This document shows, piece by piece, positions 1 to 9,043 of a DNA stretch of 60,513 bases. The stretch is from Dehalococcoidia bacterium. Its GTDB lineage: Bacteria > Chloroflexota > Dehalococcoidia > Lucifugimonadales > Lucifugimonadaceae. Numbering within the stretch: position 1 is the stretch's first letter; each line of letters opens with the position of its first letter. Location of the stretch: positions 1 to 60,513 of the forward strand of contig SHXW01000014.1 of assembly GCA_009693115.1 (NCBI GenBank). Reading direction: 5' to 3'. A program made the position numbers and the translations under genes. Under the pieces are notes generated by a model. That model was given only the letters and a program-made list of their open reading frames with translations. It did not search any database and was not told the origin of the DNA.

Positions 1-3
1 TGT

Positions 4-2715
4 CTACCGGCCCTTCTTGGCCTTCGGGGCGGGTTTACGGGCAGCGGGCTTCTTGGGCGCGTCCTCGTCTTCCTCGACCTGCTCCTCTTCGGCTTCGGTC
101 TCGATGTCCTCGATTTCCTCGATCTCGCCTTCCACGTCGGGAGCGGCTTCGCCGGCGGCCTCTGCGGCCTCGGCTGCGGCGAGCTTCGCCGGGTCAATGA
201 TTTCGCCCGCGGTGCGGACAGGGCCGATGACGCGGATGGCGCTGATGGCGTCGCCCCCTTCAGGCGTGACCAATATCACGCCCTGCGTGATGCGCCCTGT
301 GGAGCGAATCTCGTTCAGTTTGGTACGGAGTACCTGCGCCTTGTCAGTCAGCAGGAAGACATTGCCCTCCGAGTCCATCCTTATCTCGTCGCTAATGACT
401 GCGGCGGCGGCTATGACACCGTTTTTTGGCGTGACTCTCAGTGTGATGAGGCCCTTGCCGCCGCGGCTCTGACGGCGGTATGCGTCCAGTGCGGAGATTT
501 TGCCGAAGCCGTGCCGACTCACGATCAGGAGCGAGCCTGAGCCATCCGACGGGACGACGTCCATGGCGACCACACGGCCCTTCTCGTCAATCCTCATGCC
601 CCGCATCCCGCCTGCCGCACGGCCATGTGCGGTGACACCCTGTTTCTTGACCTTGCCGTCCTCATCAACCTCATTCACGGATGGGAACCTGATGGCCATG
701 CCCTGTTCAGAGACCATGACGATGTCCTGGTCGTCCCGGGCGAGGCCCACCGCGACAAGCTCGTCACCGGAGTCCAGCCTGATGGCCTTGAGACCGGAGG
801 CGCGGATGTTGCGGAGCAGGGGCAGGTGCATGCGCTTGATCTTGCCGCGCTTTGTCGCCAGCACGAGGTAAACGTCCTCGAGCAGATCCTTTACAGCCAG
901 GATGGCGTGAACCGACTCCCTCGGCTCCAGATGGACGATGTTCTGCACAGGCGTACCGCGTGCGTTGCGGGACTGCTCGTCAAGTTCATGGACGTCGGAA
1001 AAGAAGACCCGGCCCCGGTTGGTGAACATAAGCAGGAGGTCGTGCGTGTCAGCCACCTGGAGGTACGGCGTAACGTCGTCCTCCTTGGTCATGCTCTGGC
1101 CTTTCACGCCCTTGCCGCCCCTGTGCTGGGCACGGTAGGTGACGGAGGATACGCGCTTGAGGTAGCCGTTCTTCGAAAGGGTGATCACGACTTCCTGGTG
1201 CGGGATCAGGTCTTTGAGCCGGAACTCGCCCAGTTCTTCGTCGTGGATCACGGTGCGGCGCTCGTCACCGAAGCGGCGTTTGAGTTCGAGCGTCTCCTGG
1301 CGGATCACCCGGCGCACCTTCTCGGGGCTGGCCAGCAGGGCCTCAAGCTCGGCGATGAGGGCGATCAACTCCCTGTATTCGTTTTCAATCTTTTCCCGTT
1401 CCAGCGCAGCCAGCCTGCGGAGCTGCATGTCCAGGATGGCCTGGGCCTGTATCTCCGAAAGGGCGAACTCGCTCATCAGGTTGATACGGGCGGTTTCCAC
1501 GTCTCTGGAAGCGCGGATGATTTCTATGACGCGGTCCAGGTTGTTGAGGGCGATGCGCAGGCCTTCAAGGATGTGGACGCGGGCGCGTGCCTTTTTCAGG
1601 TCAAACTCGGCCCGACGACGGACGATCTCCTCCCGGAACTCGATGTAGAGCTTGAGGGCGTCCTTCAAGCTCAGGGTGCGCGGCGAGCCGTGCACCAGGG
1701 CGAGCATGTTCACAGAGAACGATGACCGCAGCGCGGTGTGCTTGTAGAGGTTGTTCAGCACGACTTCAGGCTGCGTGCCCCGCTTGAGTTCGATGACGAC
1801 CCGCATGCCCTTGCGGTCAGATTCGTCCCTGACCTCCGATATGCCATCCACCTTGCGGGTCTTGATCAGTTCGGCGATGCGGGCCACCGTCACGGCCTTG
1901 TTGACCTGGAACGGGATTTCGGTGAAGACGATGCGTTTTCGATCGAGCTTCCCCATCTCTTCTATTTCATGCGTGGCCTGGACGATGATGCGGCCGCGGC
2001 CGGTGGCGAAGGCGCTGCGGATCCCTTCGCGGCCCATGATGTGGCCGCCCGTCGGAAAGTCAGGGCCCTTGATCTTCTCCATCAGGTCTTCGAGGGTGCA
2101 TTCCGGGTGCTCAAGCATCAGGACAATGCCGTCGCACAGTTCGGACAGGTTGTGCGGCGGGGTGTTGGTCGCCATGCCCACGGCGATGCCGGAGGCTCCG
2201 TTGGCGAGCAGGTTGGGCAGGCGCGCCGGGAGGATTGACGGCTCCTTGAGGGAGGCGTCAAAGTTGTCCGTCCAGTCAACGGTCTCCCGGTCTATATCTT
2301 CCAGGAGGGTGTCGCTTACCTGGGCCAGGCGGCATTCCGTATAACGCATCGCGGCGGCCGGGTCCCCGTCGACGGAGCCGAAGTTGCCCTGTCCGTCCAC
2401 GAGCATGTAGCGCAGTGAGAAGGGCTGGGCCATGCGGACCTGGGCTTCATAGACGGAGGAGTCACCGTGGGGGTGGTACTTGCCAAGCACCTCACCGACG
2501 AGACGCGCGCTTTTCTTGTATGCGGAGTTGGGGCGCATGCCAAGGTCGTGCATGGCGTAGAGGATGCGGCGCTGCACTGGCTTGAGGCCGTCGCGCACGT
2601 CAGGGAGCGCGCGGGCGACGATCGTGCTCATGGCGTAGTCGAGGTAGGAGATGCTCATCTCCTCCTCTATTGGGCGCAGACGTACTGTCCCGATCTCAGA
2701 ATTCGGTGTGACCAT
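4..2715 (-). CDS. gyrA: DNA gyrase subunit A
   Basis: Breakage-reunion subunit of the type II topoisomerase that introduces negative supercoils; works as a GyrA2GyrB2 complex. The 903-residue product is complete. The quinolone region reads [15 protein letters not shown] with Ser86 and Glu90 at the positions of E. coli Ser83 and Asp87, i.e. a wild-type-like pattern. The catalytic tyrosine is Tyr125 in [11 protein letters not shown] GyrA-box (QHRGGKG, residues 530-536) starts the C-terminal DNA-wrapping beta-pinwheel and separates gyrase from ParC. The tail after about residue 850 is acidic and then Lys/Pro/Ala-rich, likely disordered. A GGAGA Shine-Dalgarno lies about 9 nt before the ATG. No gyrB is adjacent. 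The stop codon lies 4 nt from the window edge. Confidence 0.98.
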   Translation of the reverse strand: MVTPNSEIGTVRLRPIEEEMSISYLDYAMSTIVARALPDVRDGLKPVQRRILYAMHDLGMRPNSAYKKSARLVGEVLGKYHPHGDSSVYEAQVRMAQPFSLRYMLVDGQGNFGSVDGDPAAAMRYTECRLAQVSDTLLEDIDRETVDWTDNFDASLKEPSILPARLPNLLANGASGIAVGMATNTPPHNLSELCDGIVLMLEHPECTLEDLMEKIKGPDFPTGGHIMGREGIRSAFATGRGRIIVQATHEIEEMGKLDRKRIVFTEIPFQVNKAVTVARIAELIKTRKVDGISEVRDESDRKGMRVVIELKRGTQPEVVLNNLYKHTALRSSFSVNMLALVHGSPRTLSLKDALKLYIEFREEIVRRRAEFDLKKARARVHILEGLRIALNNLDRVIEIIRASRDVETARINLMSEFALSEIQAQAILDMQLRRLAALEREKIENEYRELIALIAELEALLASPEKVRRVIRQETLELKRRFGDERRTVIHDEELGEFRLKDLIPHQEVVITLSKNGYLKRVSSVTYRAQHRGGKGVKGQSMTKEDDVTPYLQVADTHDLLLMFTNRGRVFFSDVHELDEQSRNARGTPVQNIVHLEPRESVHAILAVKDLLEDVYLVLATKRGKIKRMHLPLLRNIRASGLKAIRLDSGDELVAVGLARDDQDIVMVSEQGMAIRFPSVNEVDEDGKVKKQGVTAHGRAAGGMRGMRIDEKGRVVAMDVVPSDGSGSLLIVSRHGFGKISALDAYRRQSRGGKGLITLRVTPKNGVIAAAAVISDEIRMDSEGNVFLLTDKAQVLRTKLNEIRSTGRITQGVILVTPEGGDAISAIRVIGPVRTAGEIIDPAKLAAAEAAEAAGEAAPDVEGEIEEIEDIETEAEEEQVEEDEDAPKKPAARKPAPKAKKGR

Positions 2716-3066
2716 TCAGCCTGTCTCCAGAAGAGGCCCGCCGGGACCGGAAGACTTAGCGCCGGGGTGTTTCCGCGGCTATGTCCCACATTGAGGCCAT
2801 CCTCACCACACTACGCTCCCCCACTCTCCCGCCGCAACTCGCGCCGCGAGCGCGGGAAGGGCCAGTTTTGGCAGGCCGCCAGGGCCGCCCGCCCTCGGAC
2901 GGTTCTATGTCGTTTCCCGGACGGGGACCCGCGTTCCGTTCAGGCACGGACTCGCCGTGAGATGACGGGCAGTATCGGAATCGGGTAGGCCGTACTTCTC
3001 CAACCCCCACCCTCCCGCGTCCATAAGGATTCCGGAGAAGAGAGGACACCGGGCGGATGAACACAT
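2716..3066. other. Intergenic region upstream of gyrA
   Basis: About 350 nt without a convincing gene. It should hold the gyrA promoter, but I see no clear -35/-10 pair. Around 2820-2865 there is a GC-rich stretch with a short perfect palindrome (CTCGCGCCGCGAG) that may be a degraded copy of the palindromic repeats found elsewhere in the window. No RNA gene is recognisable. Confidence 0.4.
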
Positions 3067-3665
3067 TCAGGGCCGGGCAGTGACTGGGCCTATGGCTGCG
3101 TCCACGTCTCCGACCATGCCAGGCATGAGCTTGATGACGGCTTGCCCGAGCGGTCTTCCAGCCATGGCTTCGCGCTCGATGCCTGCCCATCCACGGAGAA
3201 CTGCACGCCCTTCGCAGGCAGGAAGGTGCTGTAAACGCCCAGCGCGCGCCCGTTGTGCCCCGGCGGGACGGTCAGTACAAACGGGGCGAGGAAGTCCCAC
3301 CATGCGAGGATGATCTCATCGTGGGCTGAGACTACGCTTTCGACAAGTGTGCTCAGGGAGTCACCTTCGCGTTCGAAGTCGGCGTCGATGACGGGGATGG
3401 ACTCATCGGCGAATGGCTTGTAGAGGAGAGACTCGATGGTGCGCTGGAGGAAACGGGCCATGCCAAAGTTGTCTGAATAGATGCAGGGCTTCGTGCCGGT
3501 CAAGGGGCTTTCGACGAACAGCGCGTGCCCCGCGCCTGCGGGTGACCACAGGATGCGCCAGTGGCTGAGGCGGTCAACGACTGTCTTGCCACCATCATTG
3601 CTGAGGCGGATGAACGAGTTCTCTCCAGTGAGGACTACGCCGTGCGGGTCTACCAGTTGAGGCAT
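3067..3665 (-). CDS. Unrecognised conserved-looking protein, probable frameshift near 3190
   Basis: I do not recognise this family. The start is the ATG at 3665, preceded by AAGGAG at 5 nt. The frame runs to 'FSVDGQ' and then gives low-quality Ser/Trp-rich sequence ending at 3090. Adding one G to the short G run near 3190 switches into a frame that reads GIEREAMAGRPLGQAVIKL and then through an ordinary stop at 3067, with codon use like the neighbouring genes. The intact product would be about 199 residues, soluble, with no signal peptide or membrane segment. It lies about 190 nt downstream of the enolase-superfamily gene on the same strand and may be co-transcribed with it. The shift may be a true mutation or a sequencing error. 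Confidence 0.6.
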
Positions 3666-3854
3666 GGGTGCTCCTTGATCTGCTGACGGTCTTCCAGGAC
3701 GCGCTGGTCTGAACAAATCACTTGAATTGAAGTTTCGACGCTCGAAGTTCGTCCGTCAACCGTGGCCGCGGGACGGCAACGCCGCGAAGCCGTTTTACAC
3801 CTTCGCGCCCCGACCCCCTCGCGCCAGAACGGCACCAGAAGGACAGGGAATGTT

Positions 3855-5015
3855 TCACCCGTATCGGTCGTACTTGCGTTCGTCCTCTACGGTGCGGACG
3901 GCGCGCTTCGGGAAGGGTTTGTAGGGGTATTCGGCCAGTTTCTTTTCGTCAACGTCTATGCCAAGCCCCGGTTCCCTGGGCAGCTCGATGTACCCGCCCT
4001 CGACTGGCAGGTATTTCGAGCATACGGCGCGGGAAGCTTTCTCGACCGAAACAGCGTATTCGTAAATCAGGAAGTTTGGCATGACCGCTGATGCGTGCAC
4101 CGCCGCCGCGCAGCCCACGCCGGTGCTGTTCCACCCGTGCGGCGACACGCCGATGTAGTACGGCTCGGCCATGGCCGCGATGTGGGTGAGTTCCAGGATG
4201 CCACCTGTGTTGCAGATGTCAGGGTTGATGATGCTCGCGGCGCGCTTTTCAAACACCTCCCTGAATTCAGCACGTGTATAAAGCGCCTCGCCAGTAACGA
4301 TGGGGATGGTCGTCGCGTCCTTGACCTCTTTGATGGCGTCAAGGTTTTCTGATGGGCACGGCTCCTCGAACCAGTAGCAGCGGTACTTTTCGATCAACTT
4401 CGCCATGCGGATGGCGTTGGCGGGAGCAAAGCGCCTGTGGGCCTCGACGAGTATCTCCACGCGCGGCCCCACAGCTTCGCGCACAGCGCCTACGATGCTC
4501 GCGGCGCGCTCCAGTTCCTCGTGGTCAACATATAGCCGCCACGGGCCGGGGAAGGGGTCGAACTTGAGGGCCGTAAAGCCCTCATTGACCAGGCGTATGG
4601 AGTCCTTCGCCGCCTCGTCCGGCGTGCCGCCGCGGGGGCCGTTGGCGTAAACGCGGATGCGCGGGCGAACCGGGCCGCCAAGAAGGTTGTAGACGGGCTG
4701 ACCCATCGCCTTGCCCGCGATGTCCCAGAGGGCGATCTCGATGCCGCTGACGGCGCAGTGGAAGTCCATTCCCCCGCGCTTGGTCGCGAAGTCCTCGTAT
4801 GCGATATGCGTGAACTGGCGGATGTGGAGGGGGTTGCGGCCCTCCATGTAGCGCGCCATCTGGAGGATGTGCGCCTCAACCTGCGTGTCGCGATCGGTCT
4901 GTGTGTACGCCTCGCCCCAGCCGTATATGCCTGCGTCTGTCTCGACCTTGACGTAGATCATGTTCTTGCCTGAGCCGGGGTTCCATTTGTGAGCCTTGAT
5001 GTTTGTGATCTTCAT
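3855..5015 (-). CDS. Enolase-superfamily sugar-acid dehydratase (mandelate racemase / galactonate dehydratase-like)
   Basis: A 386-residue protein with the enolase-superfamily plan: N-terminal capping domain (about 1-115) and a TIM-barrel (about 120-355). Likely metal ligands are Glu191 (VEAHRRF), Glu217 (WFEEP) and Glu243 (TGE). His193 follows the first ligand as in the DxH motif of acid-sugar dehydratases, and His293 (SPHGW) fits the catalytic base of the galactonate/mannonate dehydratase group. The first ligand is Glu rather than the common Asp. The ATG at 5015 has GGGAGG about 11 nt upstream; an upstream in-frame extension lacks conserved sequence. The likely role is dehydration of an aldonic acid to a 2-keto-3-deoxy acid, which would feed the KdgK and aldolase genes at 51.4-54.3 kb. 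The exact substrate cannot be read from the sequence. Confidence 0.85.
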   Translation of the reverse strand: MKITNIKAHKWNPGSGKNMIYVKVETDAGIYGWGEAYTQTDRDTQVEAHILQMARYMEGRNPLHIRQFTHIAYEDFATKRGGMDFHCAVSGIEIALWDIAGKAMGQPVYNLLGGPVRPRIRVYANGPRGGTPDEAAKDSIRLVNEGFTALKFDPFPGPWRLYVDHEELERAASIVGAVREAVGPRVEILVEAHRRFAPANAIRMAKLIEKYRCYWFEEPCPSENLDAIKEVKDATTIPIVTGEALYTRAEFREVFEKRAASIINPDICNTGGILELTHIAAMAEPYYIGVSPHGWNSTGVGCAAAVHASAVMPNFLIYEYAVSVEKASRAVCSKYLPVEGGYIELPREPGLGIDVDEKKLAEYPYKPFPKRAVRTVEDERKYDRYG

Positions 5016-5238
5016 GACGGCGAGGGCCTCCCAGTTTATGGCCGGGTGACGGCGTGGGTTTCGAGTGATTCGTTTCGCCCCGCACCAGGATTCAGCCGGG
5101 GCTCCAGAGCGCTCCACGCTGATCGGCGCGGCGGCCCGCATGGTACAGGGGCGACCGCCTGCCGGCCCGCCGCCGTACAATCCGCTCTGTCGGCGTAGCG
5201 CATTCTCACAAGCGCTGGAGAGACGCCCCTCAACCACA

Positions 5239-5259
5239 CCCTCTCACGGCGGGAGAGGG
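5239..5259. repeat. Palindromic intergenic repeat (CCCTCTC family)
   Basis: CCCTCTC at 5239-5245 and GAGAGGG at 5253-5259 form a 7-bp stem around a 7-nt loop. It lies between the divergent enolase-family and JAMM genes and belongs to the repeat family seen throughout the window. Confidence 0.6.
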
Positions 5260-5290
5260 ATTACTTAGGGCAGAACGAAAGGCCCAACAA

Positions 5291-5734
5291 TTGCGCCTAA
5301 TGATCCCACGCAAGCTCATCGCTGAGATGATCGCCCACGCCCTTGAACAGGACCCCGAGGAGTGCTGCGGGGTGTTGTTCGGCAAAGACGGCGTGGCCGA
5401 AACCAGTCGGCGGATGCAGAATGCCCACCAGAACAAGGTCAGCCGCTACACGATGGAGCCGCTGGAGCTGATGCAGGCACAGAACGAGGCCGACAGGAAT
5501 GGCCAGCAGTTCGTCGCCATCTACCACTCGCATACATACACCCAGGCCTATCCATCAGAGACGGACGTGAATAACGCCGTTGAGTCCGGCTGGACCGACC
5601 CGTTTTACGTGTTGGTATCACTCGTCGAGAAGACGCGGCCCATCGTCCGGGCGTACCGCATCGGCGACGATGGTTCGGTCAACGAAGTTGCGATTGCTTC
5701 AGACGGTCAGGCCTACCGCGGCAGCGGGAAGTGA
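5291..5734 (+). CDS. JAMM/MPN+ metalloprotease (M67 family)
   Basis: A 147-residue stand-alone Mov34/MPN domain with a full JAMM zinc site: Glu24 (PEECCGVLFG), His79 and His81 (YHSH), Ser89 and Asp92 (SETD), i.e. HxH-x7-S-x2-D. In other bacteria such proteins cleave C-terminal peptides from ubiquitin-like sulfur carriers (ThiS/MoaD/CysO type) or act in related sulfur-transfer chemistry. No ThiS/MoaD or E1-like gene is adjacent, so the partner is unknown. The start is TTG 5291 or ATG 5300; neither has a strong ribosome-binding site. It converges on cimA 61 nt downstream. Confidence 0.85.
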   Translation: MRLMIPRKLIAEMIAHALEQDPEECCGVLFGKDGVAETSRRMQNAHQNKVSRYTMEPLELMQAQNEADRNGQQFVAIYHSHTYTQAYPSETDVNNAVESGWTDPFYVLVSLVEKTRPIVRAYRIGDDGSVNEVAIASDGQAYRGSGK

Positions 5735-5795
5735 CGGGCCTTAGTTAGATAGTGGCATCGCATGGCCCGCAAGGGTTCCCGGGCGCCACACTGTT

Positions 5796-7499
5796 TCACC
5801 GTTCCCTTGCGTTGTGCACCAGCCACCATTCGAGCGAGTCCGCCAGCGCCAGCCAGCTGGCCTCAATGATGTTTTCCGAGGCGCCCACGGTGCGCCAGAT
5901 GCTGCCCCCGTCTGCTGACTCGATTGTGACCCGCACCGACGCGCCTGTGCCCGACCCCTCGTTCACGACACGCACCTTGTAGTCAGTGAGGCGCACGTCC
6001 TTAAGATTTGGATAGAACTGCCTCAGCGCCTTCCGCAGCGCGGCGTCCAGCGCGCTCACTGGGCCGTTGCCTTCTGCTGCGGTATGAAGCTCCTGCTCAC
6101 CGACGCGCACCTTGATCGTTGCCTCGGAAAGCAGCGCGGAGCCGCCTCCGGGTTGCTCAGCGCCCCTTGAGACTGCGCCCCGCCGGCCAATCCTGTCCTG
6201 GACAACTACCATGAAATCAACAAGTTCGAACGGCGGCTCGTAGTTCGGGAGTGACCTCCGCACGACAAGCTCGAACGAGGCATCCGCGTCTTCATAGGAA
6301 AAACCGCGAGCCTCGTGGTCCTTGACATGCTTCAGGATGCGGCGGTGGTCGGCGTCAGTCAGTTCCATGCCGAGGCCGAGTTCACGCACGAGCCGGGCCA
6401 CACTGCCTCTGCCGGCCAGTTCGGACACCAGAACCGCGTTCACGTTTCCCACCTGTTCAGGCGGGATGTGCTGATATGTCTGGGCGGACTTCTCGATGGC
6501 CGCTGCGTGCAGGCCACCCTTGTGTGCGAAGGCGCTCCGGCCGACGAATGGCTGGAATGGGAACGGACGGCGGTTAACGACCTCGGCCACGTAGCGGGAC
6601 ACGCCGGTCAGCGAGGCAAGCTGGGCGTCGGTCACACACGTGGCTCCGAGCTTTAGCTGCAGGTTGGCGATGATGCTGATCAGGTTGGCGTTGCCTGTGC
6701 GTTCGCCGTATCCGTTGACCGTGCCCTGTATCTGGAGCGCGCCGGCCTGCCATCCGGCGAGGGCCGCTGCGACCGCTGTGTCCGTGTCATTGTGGGTGTG
6801 GATGCCGAGCGCCGGCTTGGCCCCTGTTCCACGGGGAGACGGGTGCCCGTCTGGCGCTGGCGAGGGTGATGCCGATCGCTCTGCGGCGCCCCCTGGCAGC
6901 CCCAGGGCCTTCCCCACCTCCGCCGTGATGCGCCCGACCTCATCAGGCAGCGTGCCGCCGTTCGTGTCGCATAGCACCAGCCGTTCTGCGCCTGCATCTG
7001 CGGCCACGCGGAGGGCCTGCAGGGCGTAGTCCGGGTTGGACTTGTAACCATCAAAGAAATGCTCGGCGTCGAAGAAAACTCTGCGCCCCTGTGCTTTCAG
7101 GTGGGTGACAGAGTCGGCGATCATCGCCAGGTTCTCTTCGAGTGAAGTTCCCAGCACCTTTTTGACCTGAAATTCGGATGCCTTGCCGACAATTGTGACG
7201 ACAGGCGCGCCAGAATCCAGCAGCGCCTTGATCGAGGGGTCTTCTGCGACTTTCGCACCGGCCCGGCGCGTGTTGCCGAACGCAGCCACCTGCGCGTTCC
7301 TTAACTTCAGGGTGCGGACACGACGGAAATACTCATCGTCCTTCGGGTTCGCGCCTGCGTAGCCACCTTCGATGTACTGCACGCCGAGTTCGTCCAGCCG
7401 CTGTGTGATGGCTAGCTTGTCCTCCACGGAAAGCGAGATACCCTCCTGCTGCGTGCCGTCGCGGAGAGTCGTGTCATAAAGCTCCACCTGTCTGTCCAT
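5796..7499 (-). CDS. cimA: (R)-citramalate synthase
   Basis: Condenses pyruvate with acetyl-CoA to (R)-citramalate, the first step of the threonine-independent isoleucine route. The 567-residue protein has an HMGL-like TIM-barrel starting with YDTTLRDGTQQEG (residues 8-20) and an HTHND metal motif near residue 234. It ends in a LeuA-type allosteric dimer domain (about 430-560), expected to sense isoleucine. The sequence matches the citramalate rather than the isopropylmalate branch (GTQQEGISLSVEDK, YIEGGYAGANPKD). A Pro/Ser/Gly-rich insert at residues about 203-228 corresponds to a palindromic repeat (6821-6868) read in frame. A separate leuA in the window makes the division of labour clear, and the leuCDB products would carry citramalate forward. 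Confidence 0.93.
   Translation of the reverse strand: MDRQVELYDTTLRDGTQQEGISLSVEDKLAITQRLDELGVQYIEGGYAGANPKDDEYFRRVRTLKLRNAQVAAFGNTRRAGAKVAEDPSIKALLDSGAPVVTIVGKASEFQVKKVLGTSLEENLAMIADSVTHLKAQGRRVFFDAEHFFDGYKSNPDYALQALRVAADAGAERLVLCDTNGGTLPDEVGRITAEVGKALGLPGGAAERSASPSPAPDGHPSPRGTGAKPALGIHTHNDTDTAVAAALAGWQAGALQIQGTVNGYGERTGNANLISIIANLQLKLGATCVTDAQLASLTGVSRYVAEVVNRRPFPFQPFVGRSAFAHKGGLHAAAIEKSAQTYQHIPPEQVGNVNAVLVSELAGRGSVARLVRELGLGMELTDADHRRILKHVKDHEARGFSYEDADASFELVVRRSLPNYEPPFELVDFMVVVQDRIGRRGAVSRGAEQPGGGSALLSEATIKVRVGEQELHTAAEGNGPVSALDAALRKALRQFYPNLKDVRLTDYKVRVVNEGSGTGASVRVTIESADGGSIWRTVGASENIIEASWLALADSLEWWLVHNARER
6821..6868. repeat. Palindromic repeat copy inside cimA
   Basis: The plus strand here aligns by eye with the intergenic copy at 41341-41392. 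Both run CCCCT-T-CC, CGGGAGA-like, GGTG-CCCGTC, GCG-GGGTG-like in the same order and spacing. It coincides with a Pro/Ser-rich insert in cimA that has no counterpart in the family, so it looks like an in-frame repeat insertion. Confidence 0.55.
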
Positions 7500-7702
7500 G
7501 CCGGTCGTATCCTCTCGCGTTTACACATATCCTGCGTCACGCCTTTTCAATGGCCAGCCACACCTGTCCACAACTGTGTCATCGTGAATCCAGCGATACT
7601 TCAGGACGACACGGGGCACATCGTGAAACCCCGGCGCCATTGGTAGGCTGTATTACCCCGACAATACCACTGTGAGCCAGGCTCGCGCCCTCATGAGGGA
7701 AC

Positions 7703-7719
7703 GCCCGATCTTTTCGGGC
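7703..7719 (+). other. Hairpin upstream of the Tag-like gene
   Basis: GCCCGA (7703-7708) and TCGGGC (7714-7719) form a perfect 6-bp stem around a 5-nt loop, just after a CCCTCATGAGGG palindrome. There is no T-tract, so a terminator role is doubtful. It may be a leader structure or a repeat remnant. Confidence 0.3.
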
Positions 7720-7749
7720 CAGAGGGCGGGCCACTACTAGAGGGCACGC

Positions 7750-8196
7750 ATGCCGTCCGCCCGGTCCGCCAGGAAACACTTGTCTGACGCCGGATACCTG
7801 GAAAACCTGACGAAAAAGGTTTTCGTATCGGGCTTTTCCTGGGGGCCGGTTGAGAAGAAATGGCCGCGCTTTCGCGAGGTGTTCTACAACTTCGACCCGG
7901 GGATGGCGGCGGACATGCCGGAGCCTCTCATTGAACACGTCTCTCAGGATGCGGGCATTATCCGAAACCGCGTGAAGATCCGGGCGACGGTCAGGAACGC
8001 GCAGGAGGTGTTGCGGATAGCGGAAGAGCACGGGTCGTTCTGGAATTACGTGAGGTCGCTTGATGGGCTGAAGTACGCAGAGCGGTCAAAGGTGATGGCG
8101 AAGCGTTTCGCGTGTGTCGGACCGAACACTGTTTACTATTTTCTCCGCGACTGCGGCGAGCCAGTACCGTCAAGCAAGCCCGAGGGTGTGAAGTAG
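7750..8196 (+). CDS. DNA-3-methyladenine glycosylase I-like protein (Tag family)
   Basis: A 148-residue protein matching the Tag core of the HhH-GPD superfamily: GFSWGPVEKKWPRF, FDPGMAADMPEPLIEHV, then DAGIIRNRVKIRATVRNA, and FACVGPNTVYYFL near the C terminus. Tag excises 3-methyladenine from alkylated DNA. This copy is shorter than E. coli Tag (187 residues), lacks the N-terminal Cys/His and C-terminal zinc ligands, and has no Glu just before the GxSW motif where classical Tag carries its key acidic residue. It therefore belongs to a divergent subfamily whose activity is uncertain. AGAGGG sits about 5 nt before the ATG. DUF3090 and SCO1664-family genes follow on the same strand. Confidence 0.75.
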   Translation: MPSARSARKHLSDAGYLENLTKKVFVSGFSWGPVEKKWPRFREVFYNFDPGMAADMPEPLIEHVSQDAGIIRNRVKIRATVRNAQEVLRIAEEHGSFWNYVRSLDGLKYAERSKVMAKRFACVGPNTVYYFLRDCGEPVPSSKPEGVK

Positions 8197-8283
8197 CCGC
8201 TGCGGATTGTGGCGGCTTGCGACCGAACATAGAATTGCCTGCAGGCCGTTACCGGAGATTCGACAGACAGGTTTCAGGGGGAT

Positions 8284-8835
8284 GTGTTGAGCGACGCAGT
8301 CATTTACGACCTTGGTCTTGTGGACTCTGTCACCGCGCAGTCCCATGGCAGGCCGGGCGAGCGCACCTTCAAGATCGTGGCAAGGAGTCCACGCGGTCAT
8401 GCCACGGTCTGGATGGAGAAGGAGCAGCTTTATCAGGTCGGCATCTCCATCAAGCAGTTCGTTGCAGAGCGCCCGCCCATCAGCACCCCCGCGCCGTTCG
8501 TGACCGAACCTGCTGTGGGAAGGCCAATCGAGGTTGAGTTCAAGGCGGGAGACATGTCCCTCCGCCATGACCCCGCCTCTGACACCTTTACCCTCGCCGC
8601 ATCCAACGTCTCCGATGATGATCAGGCGGCAGGCGTGCAGGAGGGACAGTACAGGGAGGAGCAGGCCGTTGAGGTGTTGGTGAACTTCTCCCGCGCTGAG
8701 GCGGACAGACTGGCGGACACGGCGCTTGAGGTGGTGGCATCAGGACGCAAGCCCTGTCCGCTCTGCGGAGCGCCAATCGATGCAAGCGAGCACTTCTGTG
8801 TGCGCAGGAACGGGCACCACAAGCAGCAGGACTGA
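8284..8835 (+). CDS. DUF3090 family protein
   Basis: A 183-residue (or 182-residue) protein of the DUF3090 family, known mainly from Actinobacteria and some Chloroflexota; biochemical function unknown. The sequence shows the family's beta-rich N-terminal part (FKIVARSPRGHATVWMEKEQ) and a C-terminal zinc-ribbon-like motif, CPLCG-PID-x5-FC-x3-NGHH. The start is GTG 8284 or TTG 8287: AGGGGG ends at 8281, so the TTG has the more workable spacing. It stands just before an SCO1664-family gene, the same pairing found in Actinobacteria, where the two genes lie next to mycothiol ligase mshC. No mshC is seen here. Confidence 0.8.
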   Translation: MLSDAVIYDLGLVDSVTAQSHGRPGERTFKIVARSPRGHATVWMEKEQLYQVGISIKQFVAERPPISTPAPFVTEPAVGRPIEVEFKAGDMSLRHDPASDTFTLAASNVSDDDQAAGVQEGQYREEQAVEVLVNFSRAEADRLADTALEVVASGRKPCPLCGAPIDASEHFCVRRNGHHKQQD

Positions 8836-9043
8836 CCGCGCATGCCACGGTCTGCGCTCCTGACACAGTGCTGTAATTCCATCTCCCGGCTGGAGTGGTC
8901 GGAGTGCGGGAATTACCTGAACCTGCACTTTGGAGACGGCCGCTCGCACCCCGTCATGCGTCCCGCTCCTGCCGGCGGCCCGTCCCCCGCTTCGGGATAT
9001 GCTCAGGCCACGACACCCCCGCAACCGCACCGGGCGAATACAC

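Noticed and set aside
625-1725. Long open frame antisense to gyrA
   Set aside because: It is a shadow of gyrA caused by high GC and codon bias; gyrA is unambiguous, and the antisense product has no recognisable features.
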